A stretch of 64,000 bases of DNA from Bog-756 sp035949055 (lineage in GTDB: Bacteria > Actinomycetota > Acidimicrobiia > Acidimicrobiales > RAAP-2), in assembly GCA_035949055.1 (NCBI GenBank), contig DASZIO010000036.1, positions 5,668 through 69,667 on the forward strand, written 5' to 3'. Both the position numbers and the translations under genes were made by a program. The notes beneath the pieces were generated by a model that saw only the letters and a list, made by a program, of their open reading frames with translations, ran no database searches and was not told the origin of the DNA. Shown here one piece after another: positions 52,285 through 60,960 of the stretch. Position 1 is the first letter of the stretch; each line of letters begins with the position of its first letter.

Positions 52285-53589
52285 GTGGCTCCCCGTTTCG
52301 TGACGCCGGCCGAGGCCGCCGGGCTGGTCCGGACCCGCGACACGATCGGGTTCGGGCTCGGACCGGCCAACCCGGATGCGTTCCTCACCGCGCTCGGCGA
52401 GCGTGACGACTGGGCGGACCTGATCCTCGGCGGCGCGTTGCTGCTCGGGTACTACTCGGTCCTGACCCATCCGAAGGTGTCCTACCGGTCGGGGTTCTTC
52501 GGCCCCGCCGAGCGGATCCTCGAGGCCCAAGGCGCCCGCATCGAGCTGGTCCCCGGCGGGTTCCGACAGTTCGCCCCCATCCTCCGGCGATTTGCCCCGA
52601 GAGTCATGACCGCCCAGGCCGCGCCGCCCGACGACCAGGGCATGGTCAATCTCTCGCTGCATCTCGGGGCCACCCGCGAGGAGCTGGTGCTGGCCGGCCG
52701 GGATGCTGACCGGCTCCTGGTGGTCGAGGTCAATCCCAACCTCCCCCGGACCTGTTCCCTCCCCCCCGACTACACCAACACCCTGCCGCTCGACCTGATC
52801 GACGTGGTGGTGGAGGCCGACGGGGCCCCCTATGCCCTCCCCCCGACCCGGCCCGACGAGATCGACGAGGCCATCGCCGACGTGGCTCGCTCCTTCATCG
52901 TCGACGGGGCCACCCTGCAGATCGGCATCGGGGCGGTGCCCGACATGGTGGCGTCCCGCCTGGCGTCGGGACCGGGTGGGAACTACGGGATCCACAGCGA
53001 GATGTTCACCGACGGGCTCATGGGCCTCCACCGGGCCGGCAAGGTGACCAATGACCGCAAGGGTGTCTTCGACGGGGTGTCGGTCACCACCTTCGCCCTC
53101 GGTTCCGCCGAGCTCTACCGCTGGCTCGAGGACAACCGGCAGGTGGCGTTCGTTCCGGTGCAGGTGGTCAACGACCCGACGGTCATCGCCAAGAACCATG
53201 CGTTCGTCTCGGTCAATGGGGCGCTGAGCGTCGACCTCTATGGCCAGGTGGTGGCCGACAACATCGGCGGGCAGCAGATCTCGGGGGTCGGTGGCCACGA
53301 GGACTTCGTGGCCGGCGCCGAGATGCGGATCGACGATCACTCGCTCATCTGCCTGCGATCGACGGCACTGGTCAACGGCGCCACCCGCTCCCGTATCGTC
53401 GGCCTGCTGCCGGAGGGCTCGGTGGTCTCGACCCCCCGCCACCACACCGGCGTGGTCATCACCGAGTACGGAGCCGCCGACCTGACCGGGCTCACCGTCC
53501 GCGAGCGGGCCGAGGCGCTGACCGCCATCGCCCATCCCGACTTCCGCGCCGGCCTGGCCGAGGTGGCCGGAACCCTCGGTCGGCGCTGA
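52285..53589 (+). CDS. Acetyl-CoA hydrolase/CoA-transferase family protein
   Basis: 434 aa, two related Rossmann-like halves. FGLGPANPDAFLTALGE starts the first. The second begins VDGATLQIGIGAVPDMVASRL and has the catalytic Glu in NYGIHSEMFTDGLMGL. YGQVVADNIGGQQISGVGGHEDFVAGA is a CoA-binding family motif. It matches the 4-hydroxybutyrate/acetate CoA-transferase group. It may move CoA between acids or hydrolyse acyl-CoA. Followed after 5 bp by the EEP-family gene. Confidence 0.85.
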   Translation: MAPRFVTPAEAAGLVRTRDTIGFGLGPANPDAFLTALGERDDWADLILGGALLLGYYSVLTHPKVSYRSGFFGPAERILEAQGARIELVPGGFRQFAPILRRFAPRVMTAQAAPPDDQGMVNLSLHLGATREELVLAGRDADRLLVVEVNPNLPRTCSLPPDYTNTLPLDLIDVVVEADGAPYALPPTRPDEIDEAIADVARSFIVDGATLQIGIGAVPDMVASRLASGPGGNYGIHSEMFTDGLMGLHRAGKVTNDRKGVFDGVSVTTFALGSAELYRWLEDNRQVAFVPVQVVNDPTVIAKNHAFVSVNGALSVDLYGQVVADNIGGQQISGVGGHEDFVAGAEMRIDDHSLICLRSTALVNGATRSRIVGLLPEGSVVSTPRHHTGVVITEYGAADLTGLTVRERAEALTAIAHPDFRAGLAEVAGTLGRR

Positions 53590-53594
53590 GCCAG

Positions 53595-54407
53595 GTGGAC
53601 CGCCCACCCCCGGCGTCCCTGACGCTGGCCACCTACAACGTCCACATGGGCGTGGACGGCTGGGGTCGGCCCTTCGACGTGGTGTCCGAGTGCGCCCGGC
53701 TGGACGCCGACGTGCTGGTCCTGCAGGAGTCGTGGGAGCCCGAGGTCGGGAGCCTGAGCACCGCCGGACTGGTGGCCCAGCACCTCGGATACCGGGTGGT
53801 CACCGAGGTGGCGTTGGCCCGCGGGCGGCTGTACGCCCCCTTCCCCACCGACTCCGCCCGCTGGGGGCCCTGGCTGACCCAGGTCCGGACCGCACTCCAC
53901 CTCGACGAGCAGACCTATCGGGCTCGGGCGGGACCGGCCGATCGCACCTATGCCCGGGGCCAGTGGGGGATCGCCCTCCTGTCCCGGATCCCGATCGACG
54001 ACGTCGAGGTGCTCCCGCTCGGCCAGCTGCGACGCGACGCGGCCCGGCGGGCGGCCATCCGGTGCACGGCCGAACTGGCCGGCGGCCCCCTCATCGTCTG
54101 CGGGACTCACATGTCGCACATCGTCCACGGCTCGCACGCCCAGTACCGTCGCCTGGCCCAGCAGCTTCCCTCCAGCCGGGTGGCGGCCTGCCTGGCCGGG
54201 GACATGAACCTCTGGGGCCCGCCCACCAGCTCGTACTTCCGGGGCTGGCGACGGGGTGTCACCGGTCGTAGCTGGCCTGCCCGGCGGCCGCACAGTCAGC
54301 TCGACCACATCCTGGTCACGGCACCGGTCTCGGTGCTCGATGCCCGCATCGGTGATTTTGCCGGCTCCGACCACCGGCCGGCGGTGGTCACCCTCACCAT
54401 CACCTAG
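53595..54407 (+). CDS. Endonuclease/exonuclease/phosphatase (EEP) family hydrolase
   Basis: 270 aa from GTG 53595. EEP motifs in order: LTLATYNVHMG (metal Asn), DVLVLQESWEP (metal Glu), GQWGIALLSRIPI, VCGTHMSHIVHG (catalytic His), CLAGDMNLWGPP (GDxN) and SQLDHILVT with GSDHRPAVVTL (SDH). All catalytic residues are present. Could be a DNase, sphingomyelinase-like or phosphoesterase enzyme; no signal peptide, so cytoplasmic. Five bases after the CoA-transferase gene, probably the same transcript. Confidence 0.82.
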   Translation: MDRPPPASLTLATYNVHMGVDGWGRPFDVVSECARLDADVLVLQESWEPEVGSLSTAGLVAQHLGYRVVTEVALARGRLYAPFPTDSARWGPWLTQVRTALHLDEQTYRARAGPADRTYARGQWGIALLSRIPIDDVEVLPLGQLRRDAARRAAIRCTAELAGGPLIVCGTHMSHIVHGSHAQYRRLAQQLPSSRVAACLAGDMNLWGPPTSSYFRGWRRGVTGRSWPARRPHSQLDHILVTAPVSVLDARIGDFAGSDHRPAVVTLTIT

Positions 54408-54476
54408 CCAACCGGACGGGCTCCGCCGGGCCGAGCGGCGTCCGGATCAGCAGCGCCCGGACCCGGCGCCCTCCCG

Positions 54477-54535
54477 ATGACCCGCGCCGTCCCGATGGAG
54501 ACCCCGCCGCCCCGATGCACACCGCGCCGTCCCGA
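54477..54535. repeat. Imperfect ~20-bp direct repeats in the spacer before the dienelactone-hydrolase gene
   Basis: The word CCG-ATG followed by about 17 bases of ACCCCGCCGCC-like sequence recurs at 54477, 54495 and 54515, with a degenerate fourth copy at 54535. Low-complexity C/G sequence makes chance similarity possible. Confidence 0.45.
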
Positions 54536-54581
54536 TCGAAAGGACGCCGCGGCTTGCAGAGCGCGGGATAGCGTCCACGTC

Positions 54582-55370
54582 GTGCCCGACGCGCTCGAAG
54601 CGTTCGAACCCGCCACCTTCACCGCCGACGGAACCTCGCGGACGATCTACCGGACCGGGTCCGGTCCGGCGGTCATCGTGATCAGCGAGCTGCCCGGCAT
54701 CACGCCCCTGGTGGCCGACTTCGGGCACCAGGTGGCGGCAGCCGGCCTCACCGCGGTGCTGCCCCACCTGTTCGGGGAGGACGGCCGGCCACCGTCAGCC
54801 GGCTACATCGCCTCGTCGTTCACCCGCGCCTGCATCTCGAGGGAGTTCACGGTACTGGCCACGGGCCGGACGAGCCCCATCATCGCCTGGCTCCGGGCAC
54901 TGGCCGTGGACGAGCACCGGCGGTGCGGCGGACCGGGCGTGGGGGCAGTCGGGATGTGCTTCACCGGCGGATTCGCGCTGGGCATGATGGTCGACGAGGT
55001 GGTGGTGGCCCCGGTGCTCAGCCAACCGTCGTTGCCCCTCCCCCTGACCAAGAAGCAACGCACCGACCTCGGTCTCTCCGCCCCCGACCTGGCCCGGGTG
55101 GTCGAACGGGCGGCCGCCGGGACCTGTGTCCTCGGCCTCCGGTTCTCGGGGGACCGGGCCAGCCCGCCTGAGCGCTTCGACCACCTGCGGGTCCTCCTCG
55201 GCGACCAATTCGTGGGTGTCGAGCTCGATTCGTCACCGGGCAACCCCGACGGACACCGGAAGGCGGCCCATTCAGTGCTCACCGAGGATCTCGACGACCG
55301 GCCCGGAACCTCCACCCGGGCCGCTCTCGACCAGGTGCTCGCCTTCTTCACCGGGCGACTGCTCGGGTGA
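54582..55370 (+). CDS. Dienelactone hydrolase family protein
   Basis: 262 aa from GTG 54582. AVIVISELPGITPLVADFG carries the Glu (E36) that positions the nucleophile in dienelactone hydrolases. VGAVGMCFTGGFALGMM has nucleophile Cys126 in G-x-C-x-G. GLRFSGDRASPPERF supplies the Asp, while the usual final His is probably in GNPDGHRKAAH. Classical substrates are dienelactones from aromatic ring cleavage, but actinobacterial paralogues act on other lactones and esters. The next gene starts inside its stop codon (GTGA overlap), so the two are coupled. Confidence 0.82.
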   Translation: MPDALEAFEPATFTADGTSRTIYRTGSGPAVIVISELPGITPLVADFGHQVAAAGLTAVLPHLFGEDGRPPSAGYIASSFTRACISREFTVLATGRTSPIIAWLRALAVDEHRRCGGPGVGAVGMCFTGGFALGMMVDEVVVAPVLSQPSLPLPLTKKQRTDLGLSAPDLARVVERAAAGTCVLGLRFSGDRASPPERFDHLRVLLGDQFVGVELDSSPGNPDGHRKAAHSVLTEDLDDRPGTSTRAALDQVLAFFTGRLLG

Positions 55371-56242
55371 ACCGGCTGGCCGAGTCCTGGCGGGCCCGGG
55401 GCGGGGTACGCGTCCTCGACGGCCGGGACATCTTCGTGGTGGACATCCCGGCCCGGCGGCCGACGGACCGTCCGCCCCTGCTGGTCCTGCACGGATTCCC
55501 GACCTCGTCGTTCGACTTCCACCGCGTGGTGGACCGGCTGGCCGAGACCCGGCCGGTCGTCCTCTTCGACATGCTCGGCTATGGGCTGTCCGCCAAGCCG
55601 GACCTCGCCTACGACATGGGTCTCCAGGCCGACCTGGCCGTGGCGTTGGTCGACTCCCTGGGGTGGGACCGGCTCGGGCTCCTGACCCATGACGTGGGTG
55701 ACACCGTGGGCGGCGAGCTCCTGGCCCGGCAGCTGGAAGGGCGCTGGGACGTGGAGGTCGCCGACCGGACTCTCACCAACGGCAGCATCTACATCGGGCT
55801 GGCCCATCTGAGTGCCGGGCAGCTGTTCCTCCTCGACCTCCCCGACGAGCGGCTGGGGGTCGAGGACGCTCCCGGCCAGGCCACGGTGACGGGTGGCATC
55901 GCGGCCACGCTCAGTCCCGCCACGCCCTCCGACGAGGAGGAAGCCACCGCCCAGTGGCAGATGATCGCCCACCATGACGGGCACCGGCTCCTGCCGCGCC
56001 TCATCCGTTACATCGAGGAACGCCGGCGCCATGAGTCGCGCTTCACCGGAGCCATCGAGGACCACCCCTCGCCCCTCGCCGTGGTCTGGGGCCGGGACGA
56101 TCCCATCGCCGATGTGGCCATGACCGAGCGGCTGCGAAGCGCCCGGCCCGACATCCGGCTCGAGGTGCTCGGAGGGGTCGGCCACTACCCGATGGTCGAG
56201 GCCCCGGATCGGTTCGTCGAGGCCGTGCTGGCGTCCGGCTGA
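55367..56242 (+). CDS. Haloalkane-dehalogenase/epoxide-hydrolase-like alpha/beta hydrolase
   Basis: 291 aa from GTG 55367, overlapping the previous gene by four bases. LLVLHGFPTSSFDFHRVVDRL, VVLFDMLGYGLSAKP and nucleophile Asp109 in LGLLTHDVGDTVGG. An Asp nucleophile is diagnostic of dehalogenases and epoxide hydrolases as opposed to Ser esterases. The acid is in VVWGRDDPIADV and the His in LEVLGGVGHYPMVEAP. The halide-binding Trp after the nucleophile is not seen (V110 instead), so an epoxide or other ester-type substrate is more likely than a haloalkane. Confidence 0.78.
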   Translation: MNRLAESWRARGGVRVLDGRDIFVVDIPARRPTDRPPLLVLHGFPTSSFDFHRVVDRLAETRPVVLFDMLGYGLSAKPDLAYDMGLQADLAVALVDSLGWDRLGLLTHDVGDTVGGELLARQLEGRWDVEVADRTLTNGSIYIGLAHLSAGQLFLLDLPDERLGVEDAPGQATVTGGIAATLSPATPSDEEEATAQWQMIAHHDGHRLLPRLIRYIEERRRHESRFTGAIEDHPSPLAVVWGRDDPIADVAMTERLRSARPDIRLEVLGGVGHYPMVEAPDRFVEAVLASG

Positions 56243-56257
56243 GGGAGGCGCGAAAGG

Positions 56258-56327
56258 GCCGGGTCGGGAGCAGGATGGAAACTTGCGGATGGGGGGGATT
56301 GCAGGTTCCCTGCTCCACAGACCCGGC
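56258..56327. other. Long intergenic hairpin between convergent genes
   Basis: Outer stem GCCGGGTC/GACCCGGC (8 bp, 56258-56265 with 56320-56327). Second stem GGAGCAGG/CCTGCTCC (8 bp, 56267-56274 with 56309-56316). A weaker inner stem around GGAAACTTGC/GCAGGTTC encloses a loop containing seven G. It lies in a 195-bp spacer that also has an A6 run at 56364-56369. It could be a two-way terminator without a T-run, or a structured RNA. Confidence 0.5.
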
Positions 56328-56437
56328 AGCAAAAGTATCGGCACGGGCCGGGCCAGACTTGAGAAAAAAGTTCAGCCGGAGAAATCCCTGGTCCGAGGGC
56401 CGATTGTCCCCCGCCCCCGGACCCGGCCCCTCGCCGG

Positions 56438-57241
56438 TCAGGGCACGCAGAGCACTTCGCCGTGCAACACCCCGAACCAGCCGTCGGGGGAGGCCGCCCA
56501 ACCCCGCCACGCCTCGGCGAACGAATCCAGGTCCGTTCGGTCGGCCAAACCGTGGTCGAGGAGCTGTTCGGCCAGCGAGGACTGGGTGAACCGGTCGGCC
56601 CACAGCCCACCCCACCACGCCCGGTCCTCGGGTGTGGCGAAGCACCACGTGGAGGCCGAGGGTTCGACCGAGACGAAGCCGGCCTGGTTGGCCCAGTGCA
56701 GCAACCGGCGCCCGGCATCCCAGTTGGCACCGTTGGCCCTGGTCAGCTGACCGTAGGCGGCGATAGCCCGGTCGAGCTCGCCGTCTTCGGGAAAGAACCG
56801 GAAGCCGGGATAGTCGCTGTCCCGGGCCGCCACCACCCCGCCCGGCCGGCACACCCGTCGCATCTCCCGGAGCGCGCCCACCGGATCGCCCACGTGCTGA
56901 AGCACCTGGTGGGCGTGCACGACGTCGAAGGTGGCGTCGTCGAAATCGAGGTCGAACAGGTCGCCCACCGCGAAGGACACGGTGGGCGGGCCGGACCGGC
57001 GCGCCTCCTGACGAGCTTGGGCCACCACCGCCTCGGCCGCATCGATGCCCACGACCGTCCCGGGCGCCACCAGCCGGGCCAGATCGCAGGTGACGGTGCC
57101 GGGCCCACACCCCACGTCGAGCAGGGTCAGGCCCGGGCGCAGCCGGGCGAGGAGGTAGGCGGCCGAGTTCGAGGCCGTACGCCAGCGGTGGGAGCGCAGG
57201 ACGCTCTCATGGTGGCCGTGGGTATAGGGAACATCGGTCAT
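56438..57241 (-). CDS. Class I SAM-dependent methyltransferase
   Basis: 267 aa. SAM motif I is LTLLDVGCGPGTVTCDLARLV near residue 40, followed by the acidic loop GIDAAEAVVAQAR, motif II/III FDVVHAHQVLQHVGDPVGAL, and REMRRVCRPGGVVAARDSDYPGF. The front THGHHESVLRSHRWRTASNSA is typical of the Methyltransf_25/11 group. Acceptor unknown. The ATG at 57241 is chosen over an upstream start. Confidence 0.82.
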   Translation of the reverse strand: MTDVPYTHGHHESVLRSHRWRTASNSAAYLLARLRPGLTLLDVGCGPGTVTCDLARLVAPGTVVGIDAAEAVVAQARQEARRSGPPTVSFAVGDLFDLDFDDATFDVVHAHQVLQHVGDPVGALREMRRVCRPGGVVAARDSDYPGFRFFPEDGELDRAIAAYGQLTRANGANWDAGRRLLHWANQAGFVSVEPSASTWCFATPEDRAWWGGLWADRFTQSSLAEQLLDHGLADRTDLDSFAEAWRGWAASPDGWFGVLHGEVLCVP

Positions 57242-57286
57242 CCGACCAGCATGCAGCACCTGCTGCGAATCAGCCCGTCACACCGC

Positions 57287-57757
57287 TCAGTTGGTCATCC
57301 CGGCCACCGGTCGACCGTCTTCGAGGTAGACCGGTCGGTCGGTCGCCAGGGCTTGGGCCACCCGGCGCCCCACCGGCCCGCTGAGCAGCCGGTCCGCGGC
57401 GCCGGGGGCGGCCCACCGATACTCGGCGATCTCGTCCTCGGGCAACCGGATGGGATGACCCTGATCGGGGCCGATCGAGCCGCAGTCGAACAGGAACCGC
57501 AGCCCGCCGGGCTTGCCTGCCCTGGGGCGGAGGAAGTCGACACACGCCAGGCGTCCGGACGTCACGACCAGGCCCGTCTCCTCGAGGATCTCGCGGCGGC
57601 ATGCCTCCCACGGCGATTCGCCGCCGGACTCCATCTGGCCGCCCGGGATCGTCCATCCCCGCTTGTAGGTCGGCTTGAGGACCAACAGTCGTCCGGCACC
57701 GTCCCCGATGAGGCCTCCGGCCGAGGCCGGAACCCGCGGGAGGTCGAACTCGCACAC
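57287..57757 (-). CDS. NUDIX hydrolase
   Basis: 156 aa from GTG 57757 (CEFDLPRVPASAGGLIGD). The Nudix box is GGQMESGGESPWEACRREILEETGLVV, which fits Gx5Ex7REUxEExGU exactly. The strand before it, LLVLKPTYKRGWTIPGG, is typical of NTP/ADP-ribose hydrolases in actinobacteria. Substrate not predictable. The open frame extends upstream over the start of the divergent membrane-protein gene and is not used. Confidence 0.85.
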   Translation of the reverse strand: MCEFDLPRVPASAGGLIGDGAGRLLVLKPTYKRGWTIPGGQMESGGESPWEACRREILEETGLVVTSGRLACVDFLRPRAGKPGGLRFLFDCGSIGPDQGHPIRLPEDEIAEYRWAAPGAADRLLSGPVGRRVAQALATDRPVYLEDGRPVAGMTN

Positions 57758-57805
57758 GGCACCATCATCACCGAATTGGGCGGTCCAGGGTGCCACTATC
57801 GCTCC

Positions 57806-58291
57806 ATGTCGACCCTGTTCACCCACGTACCCCACCCCTACAGCCAGGAGCGCAAGGCCCACGCACCGGCCAAGGTGGCAGACCAACTGCCCCGCGGTAG
57901 CGCCGCCACCCGGTTCAACTCCTGGTTGGCGCTCAAGATCACCTCAGGGGTCGGCACCATGTGGTGCGCCTACGCCTTCGCGGTGCTCGCGCTCATCAGC
58001 CTGCCCGACGCGATCAAGGCCGGGCGCGCCGCGATCATCGCGTGGATCGCCCAGACCTTCCTGCGGCTGGTCCTGCTGTCCATCATCATCGTGGGCCAGA
58101 ACATCCTGAGCGCGGCGGCCGACCAGCGGTCCGAAGCCACCTACAAGGATGCCGATGCGGTGCTGCACGAGTCCCAGGAGATCCAGCAGCACCTCGAGGC
58201 CCAGGATCGAGCCATCGAGCAGATCCTCGCCACGGTCGAAGCGATGGGCGGGGCAGGGCCCCGCACTCCGTCCGCGCGGCCAGCCGGCTGA
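57806..58291 (+). CDS. Small membrane protein, DUF1003-like layout
   Basis: 161 aa. A soluble N-terminus (SRPHP-type VPHPYSQERKAHAPAKVADQLP) precedes two membrane helices (TMWCAYAFAVLALISLPDAI and IIAWIAQTFLRLVLLSIIIVG). Directly after the second helix comes QNILSAAADQRSEATYKDADAVLHESQEIQQHLE, a helical tail likely to form a coiled coil. Two helices with 'QN...A..R...d...' is the layout of DUF1003 proteins, but the match is loose. Function unknown. Confidence 0.6.
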   Translation: MSTLFTHVPHPYSQERKAHAPAKVADQLPRGSAATRFNSWLALKITSGVGTMWCAYAFAVLALISLPDAIKAGRAAIIAWIAQTFLRLVLLSIIIVGQNILSAAADQRSEATYKDADAVLHESQEIQQHLEAQDRAIEQILATVEAMGGAGPRTPSARPAG

Positions 58292-58352
58292 TTCGCCCGG
58301 ATCATCCGAGGATCGGCCCTCCACAACCGAGCCTCCGCGTCGGGCGGCCCGT

Positions 58353-59741
58353 CTACACGCGGGCCATGTTGTCGAAGCGGGCGTGGTGGCCGATGAACGC
58401 CAGGCGGGTCGAGCCGGTCGGGCCGTTGCGGTGCTTCGAGACGATGATCTCGGCTGTGCCCTGGCTCTCGCCCGAATCGGGGTTGTAGATCTCGTCGCGA
58501 TAGATGAACAGCACCACGTCCGAGTCCTGCTCGATGGAGCCCGACTCCCGCAGGTCGGCGAGCATGGGGCGCTTGTCCTGGCGCATCTCGAGGTTCCGAG
58601 ACAGCTGGGAGAGGGCCACCACCGGCACCTCGAGCTCACGGGCGAGGATCTTGAGGCCCCGGCTGATCTCGGACACCTCGACCTGGCGGTTCTCTGCGGC
58701 GTGCCGCCCGGTCATGAGTTGGAGGTAGTCGACGACCACCAACCCCAGGCCCGCCCGGCTCTTCAGCCGCCGGGCGCGGGCCCGGATGTCCATGACCGTG
58801 AGGTTGGGGTTGTCGTCGATGAAGATGGGCGCCTCGCTCATGCGGCTGATGGCCTTGCCGATCTTCGCCCAGTCCGCCTCGAGGAGCTTTCCTGTCCGCA
58901 TCCGGTTGGCGTCGACCCTGGCCTCGGAGCACAGCAGGCGCTGGGTCAGCTCCATGTGGCTCATCTCGAGCGAGAACAGCAGCACCGGTTGGTTGAGCTT
59001 GACCCCGGCGTGGGCCACCATCCCGAGGGCGAAGGCGGTCTTCCCCATCGACGGCCGGGCGCCGACCACGATGAGGTTCGACGGCTGCAGCCCGGACAGC
59101 TGCTCGTCGAGGTCGGTGTAACCGGTGGCCAGACCGGTGATGGCATCGCCCTGGGCATAGAGCCGTTCCAGGTGGTCGAGTCCCTGGCCGAGCAGCTCGT
59201 GCAGCGGGGTCATCGAATCCACCACCCGGCGCTGGGCCACGTCGAAGACCAGACTTTCGGCCCGGTCGAGGACTCCCGACACATCCTCGGGGACGCTGTA
59301 ACCGAGCTCGGTGATCTCGCCGGCCGCGGCTACCAGCCTGCGCAGCAGGGCGTGCTCCTCGATGATCCGGGCGTAGTGCTCGGCGTTCCCGATTGACGGC
59401 GTGTTGGCCTGCAGGGAAACGAACACGGACGGGTCGCCGATGGCCTCGAGCAGCCCGCGGCGGCGTAGCTCCTCGGTCACCGTGACCCAGTCGGCGGGCT
59501 CACCTTGGCTGAACAGCGAGGTGATGGCCTGGAAGATGTGGCCGTGCGAGGACTTGTAGAAGTCCTCCGGCTTGCACAGCTCCATGGCCGAGGCGATGGC
59601 GTCCCGAGACAGGAGCATGGCCCCGAGGAGCGATTCTTCCGCCTCCAGGTTGTGGGGCGGCACGCGTCCGGCCGGCATGCCGCTGCCCCCGCCCGAGGGG
59701 AGGAGACGTCGAGGTCGCGTGTCGTCGAAGGCCTGAACCAT
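58353..59741 (-). CDS. dnaB: Replicative DNA helicase DnaB
   Basis: 462 aa, no intein. N-terminal domain: PPHNLEAEESLLGAMLLSRDAI. RecA-like domain: GLATGYTDLDEQLSGLQPSNLIVVGARPSMGKTAFAL (in pieces) with Walker A GARPSMGKT, LLFSLEMSHMELTQRLL, the Walker B region GLVVVDYLQLM, and SKHRNGPTGSTRLAFIGHHARF at the end. Forms the hexameric fork helicase. It lies 250 bp downstream of rplI, as in other actinobacteria; that spacer (59742-59991) holds only a weak 68-codon frame that I do not believe. Confidence 0.96.
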   Translation of the reverse strand: MVQAFDDTRPRRLLPSGGGSGMPAGRVPPHNLEAEESLLGAMLLSRDAIASAMELCKPEDFYKSSHGHIFQAITSLFSQGEPADWVTVTEELRRRGLLEAIGDPSVFVSLQANTPSIGNAEHYARIIEEHALLRRLVAAAGEITELGYSVPEDVSGVLDRAESLVFDVAQRRVVDSMTPLHELLGQGLDHLERLYAQGDAITGLATGYTDLDEQLSGLQPSNLIVVGARPSMGKTAFALGMVAHAGVKLNQPVLLFSLEMSHMELTQRLLCSEARVDANRMRTGKLLEADWAKIGKAISRMSEAPIFIDDNPNLTVMDIRARARRLKSRAGLGLVVVDYLQLMTGRHAAENRQVEVSEISRGLKILARELEVPVVALSQLSRNLEMRQDKRPMLADLRESGSIEQDSDVVLFIYRDEIYNPDSGESQGTAEIIVSKHRNGPTGSTRLAFIGHHARFDNMARV

Positions 59742-59991
59742 TCTCCGTCAACCCTCCTCGATCAGTCCTGTGGAGGGTAAGCCCATCTTCCTGGGGAAAT
59801 GGGCGCCCGCCGGTGTGGACGAGGGGTGGAGAAGCCGGGCCCGACTGCGGACATGCTGCTGCATGTGGCCATCATCCCCGGGGGCTGCTTCAAAATGGGT
59901 GATGCCGCGCTCACCTCGCCGGGCGCGAATCGACCAATCCACCACCTCGGCCACGGGGTCGGGCCCTCGTGCCGGACCGGCCCGCAGGGCG

Positions 59992-60438
59992 TCAGCCTTC
60001 GGCGATCACCTGCACAGCGAGCTCGAAGACCACACCTCCGACCAGCCCGACCTGCACCGGGTGGTCACCCACCGTTTTGATGGGCTCGTCGAGGACGAGG
60101 TCCTTGCGATCGACGACCGCCCCGGTCTGCTCTTCGACCCGGCGCACGATGTCGGCGGCCGATACCGAACCGAACAGGCGCTCGCCCTTGGCCCGGGCCG
60201 GGATGGTGATCACCGTCCCCACCAGCGCCCGCGCCACCGTCTCGGAGGACTCCCGGTCACGGGCATCCCGTAGGTCCCGCGACTTGCGCATGGCCTCGGC
60301 CTGATCGGCCAACCCGGCGCCGGCGACGATGGCCTTGCGCGCCGGGAGGAGGTGATTGCGAGCGAACCCGTCCGCCACCTGGATGATGTCACCGCGCTTG
60401 CCGACCCCGTCGATGTCGTAACGCAGGAGGACCTTCAT
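59992..60438 (-). CDS. rplI: 50S ribosomal protein bL9
   Basis: 148 aa. MKVLLRYDIDGVGKRGDIIQVADGFARNHLLPARKAIVA in pieces is the conserved N-terminal 23S rRNA-binding domain of bL9 (kVkvGYarNyLiPkgkA). The long central helix and the C-terminal GSVSAADIVRRVEEQTGAVVDRKDL follow. It starts one base after the rpsR stop (TGAGATG). A start five codons upstream would overlap rpsR. Confidence 0.96.
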   Translation of the reverse strand: MKVLLRYDIDGVGKRGDIIQVADGFARNHLLPARKAIVAGAGLADQAEAMRKSRDLRDARDRESSETVARALVGTVITIPARAKGERLFGSVSAADIVRRVEEQTGAVVDRKDLVLDEPIKTVGDHPVQVGLVGGVVFELAVQVIAEG

Positions 60439-60439
60439 C

Positions 60440-60958
60440 TCAGGCCTCGCCATCTTCGGTCACGAGCTCCTCGACCACCACGCCGGGCCCGTCCCCGTTG
60501 CCGGTGGTCTCGATGACCTCCTCCACCACCTCGACCTCGGCCTCCGGCGTCGCCTCGCCCTCACCGGCCGGGGCCGCGGCAGGAGCATCTGGCGCCGACC
60601 GCTCCTCGTCGCGACCACGCCGTCCCCCTCCCGGACCCGAATAGCCATCGCGGCTCCGGCCGCCGCGGCCGCCCGGCCGTTCGGTGGTGGTGCGCTGCGT
60701 ATAGGGCAGCAGCACCAGCTCACGGGCGGTCTTGATGGCGATGGCCACGTCGCGTTGATGTTGCGTGCAGTTGCCCGACACCCGCCGAGCCCGGATCTTG
60801 CCCCGGTCGCTCATGTACTTGCGGAGCATGCCGACATCCTTGTAATCGACCCACTCCACCCGGTCCTTGCACAGGGCGCAGGGCTTCTTCTTGAGACGCC
60901 GGCCGGCGTCCTTCGGCGCACGACGGGTGCTGCCTCCTCGATCGTTATTGCGGGCCAT
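60440..60958 (-). CDS. rpsR: 30S ribosomal protein bS18 with long C-terminal extension
   Basis: 172 aa, about twice the normal 75-90. Residues ~20-85 are standard bS18: KKKPCALCKDRVEWVDYKDV, LRKYMSDRGKIRARRVSGNC and ELVLLPYT, with CxxC and a later Cys of the zinc-type variant. The last ~84 residues are not ribosomal. First comes a Gly/Arg-rich stretch (GGRGGRSRDGYSGPGGGRRGRDE), then an Ala/Glu/Val acidic tail ending VVVEELVTEDGEA. No stop or frameshift separates core from tail, and rplI starts right after. The extension is likely disordered. Confidence 0.95.
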   Translation of the reverse strand: MARNNDRGGSTRRAPKDAGRRLKKKPCALCKDRVEWVDYKDVGMLRKYMSDRGKIRARRVSGNCTQHQRDVAIAIKTARELVLLPYTQRTTTERPGGRGGRSRDGYSGPGGGRRGRDEERSAPDAPAAAPAGEGEATPEAEVEVVEEVIETTGNGDGPGVVVEELVTEDGEA

Positions 60959-60960
60959 GA

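Noticed and set aside
59748..59954. A 68-codon frame between rplI and dnaB
   Set aside because: No ribosome site, no recognisable domain and shadow-like composition.
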